A DNA stretch of 64,000 nucleotides, taken from contig OZ223306.1 in assembly GCA_965140735.1 (NCBI GenBank), forward strand, positions 3,968,001-4,032,000, given 5' to 3'. The notes beneath the pieces are model-generated. The model worked only from the letters and a program-made list of their open reading frames with translations. It was not told the DNA's origin and ran no database searches. The position numbers and the translations under genes are program-made. The stretch comes from Fusibacter_A sp965140735 (GTDB lineage: Bacteria; Bacillota; Clostridia; Peptostreptococcales; Acidaminobacteraceae). Shown here in pieces: positions 42,844 to 51,510 of the stretch. Numbering within the stretch: position 1 is the first letter of the stretch; every line of letters starts with the position of its first letter.

Positions 42844-44577
42844 ATGAAAAATTTTAATTACAAATCGGATAAATACACAAGTGCCAATATTGTAAACGGT
42901 GTGGAAAAAACACCTCACCGTTCGTTATTAAAAGCACTGGGGCTTTCAAATAGTGATATGAAAAGACCTTTTGTAGCAGTGGTGAATTCATATAATGAAA
43001 TCGTACCTGGGCATGTTGAACTCAAACGCGTGGTAGATGCTGTAAAAAAAGGAATCTTAATGGCAGGCGGATTGCCTTTTGAAATCCCGGCCATCGCTGT
43101 TTGTGATGGTATCGCTATGAACCATGAAGGCATGAAATATTCGCTTGCTTCAAGGGAGCTTATTGCAGATAGTATTGAGATCATGGTGAAGGCACATGCA
43201 TTTGATGGCATTGTTTTTATACCAAACTGTGATAAGACTGTGCCAGGCATGCTTATGGCAGCAGCACGAATTGATAGACCTTCTATCTTTGTCAGTGGTG
43301 GACCAATGCTTGCAGGTAAGTTCTCAGGCTCTATGGATACGCTGAACGAAATCAGAAAAGGTGCTGTCAATACTGCGATTGATTTGACCACTGCTTTTGA
43401 AGCTGTTGGCGCATACCAAAACAATAAAATAGATTTAAATGTACTGGATGAAATAGAGGATTCAGCTTGCCCAACTTGCGGTTCTTGTTCTGGGATGTTC
43501 ACAGCGAACTCTATGAACTGTATTACAGAAGTTTTGGGACTTGCTTTGTCAGGCAATGGTACAATTCCAGCAGTTTATCAAGATCGTGTTAGATTAGCCA
43601 AAGAGACTGGTGAGCGCATCGTTGAATTGATTGAAATGGATTTAAAACCAAGGGATATCGTTACAGCTGAGGCCCTTAAAAATGCATTAACTGTGGATAT
43701 GGCACTTGGATGCTCCACGAATACGATCTTGCATTTAACAGCGGTTGCCAATGAGCTTGAGCTTCCAATTGGACTTTCTGATTTTGATGCTGTATGTGAA
43801 AAGACACCAAATCTTTGTAAACTCAGTCCGGCAGGTCCGTGGCATATTCAAGATTTGCATGAAGATGGCGGTATAGATGCAGTTATGAAAGAGCTTTCAA
43901 AGGCAAATCTATTAGATCTCACAGTTAAGACGGTTTCAGAAGGCGTACTTTTAAGTGCTAAACTGGACCTTGCTAATAAAAAAGGGAAAGGTGTGATTGC
44001 TTCAATAGAGTCCCCTTACAGCTCGACAGGTGGCTTAAAAGTCCTTAAAGGATCATTGGCGCCTAATGGTGCTGTGGTCAAAAAATCTGCAGTTTCAGAA
44101 AAAATGCTTAAAAATATAGGCAAAGCTAGGGTCTTTGAATCAGAAGAAGCTGCAACAGAAGCAATCTTGGAAAGACAAATTAATCCAGGAGATGTAGTTG
44201 TTATACGTTATGAAGGCCCTAAAGGGGGACCTGGTATGCGTGAAATGTTGACGCCAACCTCTGCACTTTCGGGTATGGGGCTTGATGAAGCAGTATCGCT
44301 TATAACGGATGGTAGATTCTCTGGTGGTACAAGAGGCGCTGCAATCGGACATGTTTCACCAGAAGCTTATGAAGGTGGTGTGATTGGCCTCGTCAAAGAA
44401 GGCGATTTAATTGAAATTGATATTCCAGAGGGAATTTTAAATTTACAAGTTTCAGAAGCAGAGCTTGAATCAAGACGATCAACACATCAAATTTTAGAGA
44501 AACCAATAAAAGGTTATTTAACACGTTACCGTCAATCTGTGACCTCGGCAGATCAAGGTGCAATTAGTAAAAAATAG
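42844..44577 (+). CDS. ilvD: Dihydroxy-acid dehydratase
   Basis: 577 residues from ATG 42844 (GAGAGGGAGATCA before it). Iron-sulphur and catalytic motifs CDKTVPGMLMAA and CPTCGSCSGMFTANSMNC, plus GPKGGPGMREML and DGRFSGGTRG. Dehydrates dihydroxy acids to the keto acid precursors of valine and isoleucine. Third gene of the operon. Confidence 0.97.
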   Translation: MKNFNYKSDKYTSANIVNGVEKTPHRSLLKALGLSNSDMKRPFVAVVNSYNEIVPGHVELKRVVDAVKKGILMAGGLPFEIPAIAVCDGIAMNHEGMKYSLASRELIADSIEIMVKAHAFDGIVFIPNCDKTVPGMLMAAARIDRPSIFVSGGPMLAGKFSGSMDTLNEIRKGAVNTAIDLTTAFEAVGAYQNNKIDLNVLDEIEDSACPTCGSCSGMFTANSMNCITEVLGLALSGNGTIPAVYQDRVRLAKETGERIVELIEMDLKPRDIVTAEALKNALTVDMALGCSTNTILHLTAVANELELPIGLSDFDAVCEKTPNLCKLSPAGPWHIQDLHEDGGIDAVMKELSKANLLDLTVKTVSEGVLLSAKLDLANKKGKGVIASIESPYSSTGGLKVLKGSLAPNGAVVKKSAVSEKMLKNIGKARVFESEEAATEAILERQINPGDVVVIRYEGPKGGPGMREMLTPTSALSGMGLDEAVSLITDGRFSGGTRGAAIGHVSPEAYEGGVIGLVKEGDLIEIDIPEGILNLQVSEAELESRRSTHQILEKPIKGYLTRYRQSVTSADQGAISKK

Positions 44578-44612
44578 AAGTTTATATAAAATAGATAAAG
44601 GAGCGAGAGCAT

Positions 44613-46277
44613 ATGCTGAAAAATGGCGCCCAGATATTACTAGATTTATTGCATGAAAGTGGTATTGATACAATCTTCGGATACCCGGGCGGAGCTGTTA
44701 TTCCTTTGTATCACGAGCTCGGTGTACAATATGATCGCTTTACTCATATTAGAGCATCACATGAGCAGGGTGCAGTACATGCTGCTGATGGTTATGCACG
44801 CTCAACGGGTAAACTGGGTGTTTGCTTCGCAACTTCTGGCCCTGGCGTTACGAATACAGTGACGGGTATAGCGACTGCATATCTTGATTCATCCCCTCTT
44901 TTGGTGATTTCAGGTCAAGTGCCGACATCATTGCTGGGGAAGGACTCTTTTCAAGAAATTGATATCACAGGTATGTGTATGTCGATTACGAAGTATTCTG
45001 TTCTCGTAAGGAAATTAGAGGACCTTGAAAAGATTGTTAGAAAAGCGATTAAAATTGCAACAAGTGGAAGACCTGGACCTGTTTTGATTGATATTCCTAA
45101 AGATTTATTTATCAACGAAATAGATTTTCCTAGGTATCCAGAGTATGAATACAAGATGAGTCAGCCTGAAATTGATCTAGAAAAGGTAAAATATGCATGT
45201 GCACTTATCAATCAATCGGAAAGACCGATCGTCTATGCAGGCGGTGGTATCCGGATTGCTGAGGCTCATGAAGGGCTTAGACGTTTTTGTATAGATAAGG
45301 AAATCCCAGTGGTAAATACACTGATGAGTTTGGGGACTTTTCCGAGAACGCATGAACTCTCTCTTGGCATGGTGGGGATGCACGGTTACCCAGAAGCCAA
45401 TATGGCTATTACAAAATCGGACTTGATTATTGCCATCGGTGCCAGATTTAGTGATCGTGTTATCGGAAACCCCAAGGATTTCGCAGAAAATGCTAAAGTC
45501 ATCCATGTGGATTTTGACTTTACTGAAATCAGTAAAAATATCGATGCAGATGTTGATGTCTGCGGTGATTTGAATATAATTTTAGAATACTTTAATCAAA
45601 ATGTTAAACAGCGGCATCGTGGGCCATGGCTTAAAGAAATTAAGGCTTATTGTGTGGAACAGCAAATCTCTGAGACCATGGGCGCTGGATTGCCACCAAA
45701 AGATGTCATTGAAACCGTTCATGAAACTCTTGGAAGCACAAGTATCATTGCTACTGACGTAGGACAACATCAAATGTGGACTGCCCAATATTTCAAATTT
45801 CAAAATCAGCGCCAATTCATTACTTCAGGTGGTCTTGGCACAATGGGCTTTGGCCTTGGTGCTGCCATTGGTGCTAAAATGGGTAATCCCGATAAACATG
45901 TGGTTTTGATTACGGGTGATGGTAGCTTTAGAATGAATAACAACGAACTTGCCACAGTGGTGGATTACAACATTCCAATGCTCATTATTTTGTTTAATAA
46001 CACTGTGCTTGGTATGGTTAGACAATGGCAAAAGCTATTTCAAGATGGCAGATATGCTGAGACAACGCTTTCGAGCAATATGGATTATTGCAAACTCGCC
46101 AGTGCTTACGGCATAGAGAGTATTAAAGCAAGATCTATTTTTGAACTCAAGCAGAGTGTCGAGCGCTTTAAGAAAAGTGGAAAAGCGATGTTTATAGAAT
46201 GTAAAATTAGCAAGAATGAGGATGTTTATCCAATCGTGCCGCCTGGAAAATCAATAGACCAGTATTTGACACGATAA
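44613..46277 (+). CDS. ilvB: Acetolactate synthase large subunit
   Basis: 554 residues, thiamine diphosphate enzyme. Seen: IFGYPGGAVIPLY at the start, the catalytic glutamate in SHEQGAVHAADGYAR, FAD-binding middle with SFQEIDITG, and the thiamine-binding GDGSFRMNNNELATVV...FNN. Condenses pyruvate units as the first branched-chain step. Last gene of the ilv operon; terminator follows at 46332. Confidence 0.96.
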   Translation: MLKNGAQILLDLLHESGIDTIFGYPGGAVIPLYHELGVQYDRFTHIRASHEQGAVHAADGYARSTGKLGVCFATSGPGVTNTVTGIATAYLDSSPLLVISGQVPTSLLGKDSFQEIDITGMCMSITKYSVLVRKLEDLEKIVRKAIKIATSGRPGPVLIDIPKDLFINEIDFPRYPEYEYKMSQPEIDLEKVKYACALINQSERPIVYAGGGIRIAEAHEGLRRFCIDKEIPVVNTLMSLGTFPRTHELSLGMVGMHGYPEANMAITKSDLIIAIGARFSDRVIGNPKDFAENAKVIHVDFDFTEISKNIDADVDVCGDLNIILEYFNQNVKQRHRGPWLKEIKAYCVEQQISETMGAGLPPKDVIETVHETLGSTSIIATDVGQHQMWTAQYFKFQNQRQFITSGGLGTMGFGLGAAIGAKMGNPDKHVVLITGDGSFRMNNNELATVVDYNIPMLIILFNNTVLGMVRQWQKLFQDGRYAETTLSSNMDYCKLASAYGIESIKARSIFELKQSVERFKKSGKAMFIECKISKNEDVYPIVPPGKSIDQYLTR

Positions 46278-46331
46278 CTTTATTAAATCTCTATGGCCTA
46301 GCTATAGGTTTAAACTCCAATATTAAATATG

Positions 46332-46374
46332 AGGAAAGAACTCACACAGGACAGTGGGTTCTTTTCTCTTTTTG
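46332..46374 (+). terminator. Terminator of the ilv operon
   Basis: AAAGAACTCAC pairs with GTGGGTTCTTT, followed by TCTCTTTTT. Confidence 0.85.
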
Positions 46375-46515
46375 TAAGCTATTCAATTGCCTTTTATGCA
46401 GATTGGCAGGTCTTTTGACAATAAAATCTTAATAGGTTAGATCAATCGTGAGAGCGTCAATTCTATACAAGAATTTATACTTAATTTGTCATATGCTAGT
46501 TTTGAGGTGATGTAT

Positions 46516-46923
46516 ATGAAATGTGTAATGATTATTGATTTAGAATTGCCACTTGGTATTCAGATGAACACAGCGGCTGCACTTGGCATAAGTTTGGCAA
46601 GTAAGGTAGAGGGACTTACTGGTAAAAGGCTTTTGGATCAAGATGGTCATATTTATGAAGGAATAACTAATATTCCGATTCCAATACTGGCGCTTAAAAG
46701 CGATGAAATCAAGGCTAAATACGATATCTTATTGGAAAAGAAAGATCCAGAATTAAAAGTTTTCACTTTTGTAGATGTGGCTCAAAAATCACTTTCTTAT
46801 GATGATTATGAAATGAAACTTGCACGTACAAAATATGAAAATATAAACTTTTTAGGCTTGTGTATTTACGGGCCTAAAAAAAAGGTAAACAAATTGACGG
46901 GCAGTATAAAGATGATGCGATAG
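46516..46923 (+). CDS. DUF2000 family protein
   Basis: 135 residues from ATG 46516, chosen for its distance from GAGGTGA; an in-frame ATG at 46510 is too close to that site. Begins MKCVMIIDLELPLGIQMNTAAALGIS (quoted in part: CVMIIDLELPLG), and ends CIYGPKKKVNKLTGS, both typical of DUF2000. Family function is unknown; members are soluble and related in fold to peptidyl-tRNA hydrolase 2 by structure, as far as I recall. Not obviously linked to neighbours. Confidence 0.75.
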   Translation: MKCVMIIDLELPLGIQMNTAAALGISLASKVEGLTGKRLLDQDGHIYEGITNIPIPILALKSDEIKAKYDILLEKKDPELKVFTFVDVAQKSLSYDDYEMKLARTKYENINFLGLCIYGPKKKVNKLTGSIKMMR

Positions 46924-47024
46924 AGCACTGGTATTCTGTAATCCATCTATTACTGGTACTTTACTATACCAGACCTTTTTGTATAATCATATTGAGACTA
47001 TAATTAGATGAGCAAGGAGGGCAA

Positions 47025-47693
47025 ATGGCATTGTTGAAAGTAAACGGTGAAAAAGTACAGATAGGATTATTGAGCGTCAAAAATTTTAATCCAACAGCAG
47101 ATCTGTCAGAATTTGATACACTGGTTGACCAGACTATAATGAAGATCAATCAAGAGTATGGCGCACTAAGTCGCAAACAATTAAAGAAGAAAGCACCAAT
47201 TGATACGTATGCAGAATACTATAAGCGATACGGTTATAGTTATCCTGTGCTAGGGCAGTTAGAATCGTTTTTAAAGGGAGATAAACAATTAGAAACAGAT
47301 ATCAGACTTTTAAAAGTTTTGCTCCTCACGGAGCTAGAAAGCATGCTCTTGATGGCTTGTCACGATATGGATGCGGTTAAAATGCCACTGACTTTAGAAC
47401 GTAATTTGCCAGATAAAGAAGTTCAATATGTTGGCATCAGCAAACGTGAACAAAAGATAAGCGCGCAGGATTTTTACATTAGTGATGACGAAGCTGTAAT
47501 TTCAAGTATTTTAAAGGGGCCTGACTACAGAACACGTGTCACTGCAAATACAAAGGATGCCCTTTTTATGATTTATGGGCCTTATGAGATAAACCCATTA
47601 GAAGCACATATCCGTCAGACGCTTGATAAGCTTGAAAAACTTTTAAAAGCTTGTTCGCCTGACTGTGTTATTGAAGAAAAAAGTATTGTGTAG
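47025..47693 (+). CDS. B3/B4 tRNA-binding domain protein
   Basis: 222 residues matching free-standing B3/B4 proteins related to the editing region of phenylalanyl-tRNA synthetase beta chain: KKKAPIDTYAEYYKRYGYSYPVLGQLESFLKG, then LLTELESMLLMACHDMDAV and a later GPDYRTRVT with final MIYGPYE (given as scattered motifs). Likely binds or edits an aminoacyl-tRNA or amino acid; substrate unknown. AAGGAGGGC ribosome binding site. Single gene with terminator downstream. Confidence 0.75.
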   Translation: MALLKVNGEKVQIGLLSVKNFNPTADLSEFDTLVDQTIMKINQEYGALSRKQLKKKAPIDTYAEYYKRYGYSYPVLGQLESFLKGDKQLETDIRLLKVLLLTELESMLLMACHDMDAVKMPLTLERNLPDKEVQYVGISKREQKISAQDFYISDDEAVISSILKGPDYRTRVTANTKDALFMIYGPYEINPLEAHIRQTLDKLEKLLKACSPDCVIEEKSIV

Positions 47694-47712
47694 ATTAGAA
47701 AAAAATTATATT

Positions 47713-47773
47713 AAAACGCCACCATCCCAAAATGACTTTTGTATTAAGTCTATTTTGAATTGGTGGCGTTTTT
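47713..47773. terminator. Terminator between the B3/B4 gene and the metal ATPase gene
   Basis: AAACGCCACCA/TGGTGGCGTTT stem with T-run, between convergent genes; the loop is long (about 38 nt). Confidence 0.8.
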
Positions 47774-47802
47774 GAGATTTCTTTAAAAATATTTAGAGGT
47801 CT

Positions 47803-49929
47803 TTATTGGTGTTTATAACTTAAAATACGAGTTGAATTCAGGATTGCCAGTAGTGCGACACCTACATCACCAAATATGGCAAGCCACATGGTGCCAAGAC
47901 CAATCACCCCTAATATCATGATTATGACTTTAACCGCAAGTGCGAAGATGATGTTTTGTGTGACGATTTTTTTTGTGAATTTGGAAATAGATACGGCTGT
48001 AATGAGTTTTGAAGGTTCATCAGTCATAAAGACGACGTCAGAAGCTTCTATGGCAGCATCACTACCTATGGATCCCATGGAGATGCCTACATCTGCAAGT
48101 GTTAGTACAGGTGCATCGTTGATGCCATCACCTAGGAAAGCAATTTTCTTACCTTTTTCTTTTAGGGCTTGTACATGTTTAAATTTGTCTTCGGGTAAGA
48201 GTGCACTTTTATAATTTTTGATGGAGAGTGTTTGGGCAACTTCATTTGCTTGAGATTCTCTATCACCTGTAAGCATCCAAACTTCATGTTTCATTTTATT
48301 GAGTGCGTCAATTGTTTTTTGACTGTCTATTTTCAACTTATCATCAAGAACAATAGTCCCTTGATATTGACTATTTTTAAAGAGATAGACGAGTGTACCA
48401 CTTTGATCAAGTTTTGGAACACTGAGATTATAAAGCTTTGCAATAGAAGCGTTTCCGGATAAGTAGGTATTATTTGTGTATTCGACTTTGACCCCTTTAC
48501 CACTGATTTCTTCCACAGTATCACCGTTTACAGTTTCGAGCTGAGAGAAGACTTCAAGTTTTGAAATATAGTCCATAATGGATTTAGCTATAGGGTGATT
48601 CGAATTTCGTTCACATAAATAGGCACTTTCTATGAACTCTTTATTAGAGATTCCTTCAGCTAATATGACTTTAGTCACCTCAAATCGTCCCTTGGTGAGC
48701 GTCCCAGTTTTATCAAAGACAAAGGTATCGATTTGACTTAATGCTTCTAGGTAATTACTCCCTTTTACAAGGATACCATTTTTAGAAGCAGTACCAATGC
48801 CACTGAAAAAACCAAGTGGAACGGATAATACAAGTGCACATGGACATGAGATTACAAGGAAAATTAAACTTTTATAGAGCCATTCATGAAAATGAGCACT
48901 GGGCATTAATAGTGGTGGCACGATGGCAATGAATGCGGCAATACCAACTATAATTGGAGTATAAATTCTAGCAAATTTTGTGATGAAATGTTCTGTTTTT
49001 GCTTTTTGACCACTGGCATTTTCCACGAGGTCAAGTATTCGAGCAACTGTTGAATCTTTATAAAGCTTTGATACTTTCATTTTGATCACAGCATTTATAA
49101 CGACGGTTCCGCTGAGTACTGGATCATTGATACCGTAATTCATTGGCATGGACTCACCAGTGAGTGCAGAGGTGTCAATCATAGTACGCCCTTCAACGAT
49201 GGTGCCATCAAGTGGAATTCGCATGCCGGGTTTAACTAAGATGATATCACCTACAGAAACCTCTTCTGGTGAGACTTCTCTCTGGGCATGTCCTTCAACA
49301 AGGATGGCTTTTTCAGGTTTGATATTGATGAGAGATTTGATTGCATTTCTGGAATGATCCACTGCTAAATCTTCAAAGAATTCTCCAATTTCATAGAAAA
49401 TCATAACGGCAACAGCCTCAGGATACTGCCCGATACCGATTGCACCAAAAGTCGCGATGGACATGAGGAAGTTTTCGTCGAATACGTGTCCTTTTAAAAT
49501 ATTTCTAAAGGATTTGTACAGGACACGATGCCCAGAAATAATGTATGCGATGCCTAGTAAACCCAATTTGATTTCAAATAGAGGCGCTACGAAAGAGCCA
49601 AAGAAAAGTGCTAAACTAATCCCTAATCTAAAGAGTTCTTTGATCGTATGTGATTTATGTGCATCAATTGCTTCTTTGGAATTTGAATCCGATTTTAAAA
49701 GCACTTTAACATCAGGCTCAAGTTCAGCTACAATCTTCTGAATTTCACTGATTTTCAAAGTAGAGTCTTGTTTTGAAAGTTTTCTTTCATCGTATTCAAA
49801 AGTTAACTTAGATTGAGAAAAGTCTAAGTTAACTTTGTTAAGGCCAGTAATACCCTTAGTTTTAGTTTCAATTTTTGCAGCGCAATTGGCACAGCCAAGG
49901 CCTTCTAGATATAAATTTACTTTTGTCAT
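47803..49929 (-). CDS. cadA: Zinc/cadmium/lead-transporting P1B-type ATPase
   Basis: 708 residues. One N-terminal heavy-metal domain with GLGCANC (Cys13, Cys16), then eight membrane segments, the CPC motif (362-364), phosphorylation site DKTGTLT (Asp406), the HP motif in NSNHPIAKSI, and GDGINDAPVL. GDVGVALLAILNS in the last membrane segment has the aspartate typical of the Zn/Cd/Pb subgroup. Exports divalent metal from the cytosol. It follows its ArsR-type repressor gene by 12 nt. Confidence 0.94.
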   Translation of the reverse strand: MTKVNLYLEGLGCANCAAKIETKTKGITGLNKVNLDFSQSKLTFEYDERKLSKQDSTLKISEIQKIVAELEPDVKVLLKSDSNSKEAIDAHKSHTIKELFRLGISLALFFGSFVAPLFEIKLGLLGIAYIISGHRVLYKSFRNILKGHVFDENFLMSIATFGAIGIGQYPEAVAVMIFYEIGEFFEDLAVDHSRNAIKSLINIKPEKAILVEGHAQREVSPEEVSVGDIILVKPGMRIPLDGTIVEGRTMIDTSALTGESMPMNYGINDPVLSGTVVINAVIKMKVSKLYKDSTVARILDLVENASGQKAKTEHFITKFARIYTPIIVGIAAFIAIVPPLLMPSAHFHEWLYKSLIFLVISCPCALVLSVPLGFFSGIGTASKNGILVKGSNYLEALSQIDTFVFDKTGTLTKGRFEVTKVILAEGISNKEFIESAYLCERNSNHPIAKSIMDYISKLEVFSQLETVNGDTVEEISGKGVKVEYTNNTYLSGNASIAKLYNLSVPKLDQSGTLVYLFKNSQYQGTIVLDDKLKIDSQKTIDALNKMKHEVWMLTGDRESQANEVAQTLSIKNYKSALLPEDKFKHVQALKEKGKKIAFLGDGINDAPVLTLADVGISMGSIGSDAAIEASDVVFMTDEPSKLITAVSISKFTKKIVTQNIIFALAVKVIIMILGVIGLGTMWLAIFGDVGVALLAILNSTRILSYKHQ

Positions 49930-49941
49930 GAGATCACCTGC

Positions 49942-50298
49942 TTATTTATGAACAACATGATCTATGCCTTGAGTGAGTATGGTTAAGACATGATCATCAT
50001 CTAGTGAGTAATAAACGACTTTACCTTCTTTGCGGTTTTTAACAAGGCCTGCCTGCTTTAAAACGCGAAGTTGATGTGAGATAGCGGATTGTGTCATATC
50101 CAGTGAACTGGATATGGCTTGTACACAAAGTTCCGATGTAATAAGGAGATGTAGAATCTTTATACGTGTGGGATCCCCGAATACTTTGAAGATGTCAGCG
50201 ACTGCATTTGCCATATCATTTTCAATCATAACATCAGCACCATTACGAATGGCTTCTTCTAATACACGGGAACATTTACAAACTTTTAGATCAGTCAT
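49942..50298 (-). CDS. ArsR/SmtB-family metal-sensing repressor
   Basis: 118 residues. Winged helix with recognition helix SAISHQLRVLKQAG. Two metal sites are visible: an alpha-3N-like set (Cys7, Cys9 and Cys58 in ELCV) and a complete alpha-5 motif D-x-H-x10-H-x2-H (Asp101, His103, His114, His117). Such two-site sensors respond to Zn and Cd/Pb (SmtB/CadC type). First gene of the operon with the exporter; the operator overlaps its promoter. Confidence 0.93.
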   Translation of the reverse strand: MTDLKVCKCSRVLEEAIRNGADVMIENDMANAVADIFKVFGDPTRIKILHLLITSELCVQAISSSLDMTQSAISHQLRVLKQAGLVKNRKEGKVVYYSLDDDHVLTILTQGIDHVVHK

Positions 50299-50387
50299 AG
50301 AAATACCTCTATTCTTTCTTGGTCTATTTTAAAGGCCTATATACATAGATACATCAATATCTAAAATATGAATATATGAGCATGTGA

Positions 50388-50411
50388 ATATATGAACAAC
50401 TGCTCATATAT
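50388..50411. promoter_or_regulatory. ArsR/SmtB-type 12-2-12 operator
   Basis: ATATATGAACA-AC-TGCTCATATAT: 11-nt arms with 10 matching pairs around a 2-nt centre, the usual form for this repressor family. A further half-site ATATATGAGCA lies at 50372-50382. Placed directly downstream of the -10 element. Confidence 0.82.
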
Positions 50412-50440
50412 AGTATAATCCTATTTTTTTAAAAATTCAA
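50412..50440 (-). promoter_or_regulatory. Promoter of the metal resistance operon
   Basis: On the minus strand TTGAAT (50440-50435), 17-nt spacer, TATACT (50417-50412), touching the operator. Confidence 0.75.
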
Positions 50441-50479
50441 TAGGATTTGTTATTATAAACAATAAAATTTTAGGTTATC

Positions 50480-50791
50480 TCAGAGGTGGTGGGGATTAAA
50501 CTGCTCAAGATGCGCCATTTGCTTTTTTAAGTGTAGGATGAGATCAACCCTCAATTGTTCTGGCTGAATACTTAGAATGCCTTCGGAGAATTTGGCTAAG
50601 TAGGCTGTGACAAATCGAATTTCATGATCATCATAATATCCCTTTAAAAGGACTTGGTTATTATCAGTGCATAGTTTGATTGAGGGGTAATTTTCCTTAT
50701 AATAGAGATCAACAAAATCTGGAGAGATTTCAATCTCAAATTCATGTTGTTTTGAACAATGGTCAGACCTTTTTTTCTTGAGAATATACAA
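50480..50791 (-). pseudogene. C-terminal fragment of a WYL-domain transcriptional regulator
   Basis: About 103 codons. The part VLLKGYYDDHEIRFVTAYLAKFSEGILSIQPEQLR followed by LILHLKKQMAHLEQ (named by segments: GYYDDHEIRF, ILSIQPEQLR) resembles the end of WYL-domain regulators. The N-terminal DNA-binding part is missing and no start with a ribosome binding site is present. It abuts, head to head, a hydrolase fragment that also lacks its 5' end, which suggests one deletion removed both 5' ends. Confidence 0.6.
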
Positions 50792-50813
50792 TTGAACATT
50801 TATTAAGTGATTT

Positions 50814-51357
50814 TTTAAATTTTTTAGATAAGGTTAGTCAGGAGAATCCCGTAATTGTAATTGGACATTCTCTAGGGGGCATTATTGCCTATTATGCAGC
50901 AGCAGAGCGTTCAAATATAATAAAACTCGTTGTAGAAGATATAGGTGCAATTGTAAAGGGGGATGCATCCTTTGCATCTCAAATAACTCATCGAGCGCCC
51001 TCTCTGTTTACTTTGGGGGATAGCCTTAAACAGTTTGGGATTAAAGAGCCTAGCTACTTTTGGGAAAGTGCATTTAATGATGAAGAGGGCTGGGGGTTCA
51101 GATTTGATAAGAAGCACATGGCGGAAATACAGGCAAATATAAATGGCGATCATTGGGATGTATTGCTTTCGAGTGACTGTCCAATGTTGTTAGTACACGG
51201 ACAAAATTCCTGGGTTGTTTCTGATGAGCAAGTTGTTGAAATCAGTGAAAAACGTGAAAATACGAAGGTGGTTATGTTGGCGCATATTTCACATGGTGTC
51301 AACATGGAAGTCCCTAATGAATTTCTTGAACGAGTTAATTGTTTTTTGAATGAATAA
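50814..51357 (+). pseudogene. 5'-truncated alpha/beta hydrolase
   Basis: The frame is open from about 50814 to TAA at 51355. It contains the nucleophile elbow VIGHSLGGIIAYYAA and near the end the acid/histidine region MLLVHGQNSW...HISHGVNMEVPNEF. The N-terminal third with the oxyanion-hole HGF region is absent and there is no start codon with a ribosome binding site; an internal ATG at 51013 would remove the nucleophile as well. Likely non-functional. Confidence 0.75.
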
Positions 51358-51361
51358 GTTT

Positions 51362-51425
51362 CGTCCTCGTCTAACCGCTTAGAGATGGCCTCAAATTCTT
51401 GACTCTAAGCTGGACGAAAACTAAT
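51362..51425 (-). repeat. 64-nt dispersed palindromic element, copy B
   Basis: Reverse complement aligns without gaps to 4507-4570. It begins 4 nt after the stop of the truncated hydrolase. Arms CTCTAAGC/GCTTAGAG are conserved and the centre differs. Confidence 0.75.
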
Positions 51426-51430
51426 AATAT

Positions 51431-51469
51431 AAAAAAAAGCTCAATTCTGAATGGGTAGAATTGAGCTTT
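51431..51469 (-). terminator. Terminator of the exported M3 peptidase gene
   Basis: AAAGCTCAATTCT/AGAATTGAGCTTT stem; on the minus strand it is followed by eight T. Confidence 0.9.
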
Positions 51470-51510
51470 AATACGTAATACTTATTTGCTTTACCTTAAT
51501 TTAAGAGGTT

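Noticed and set aside
42915..43556. 213-codon open frame on the minus strand
   Set aside because: Lies wholly inside ilvD on the other strand, has serine/alanine-rich composition and no ribosome binding site; it is a shadow frame.
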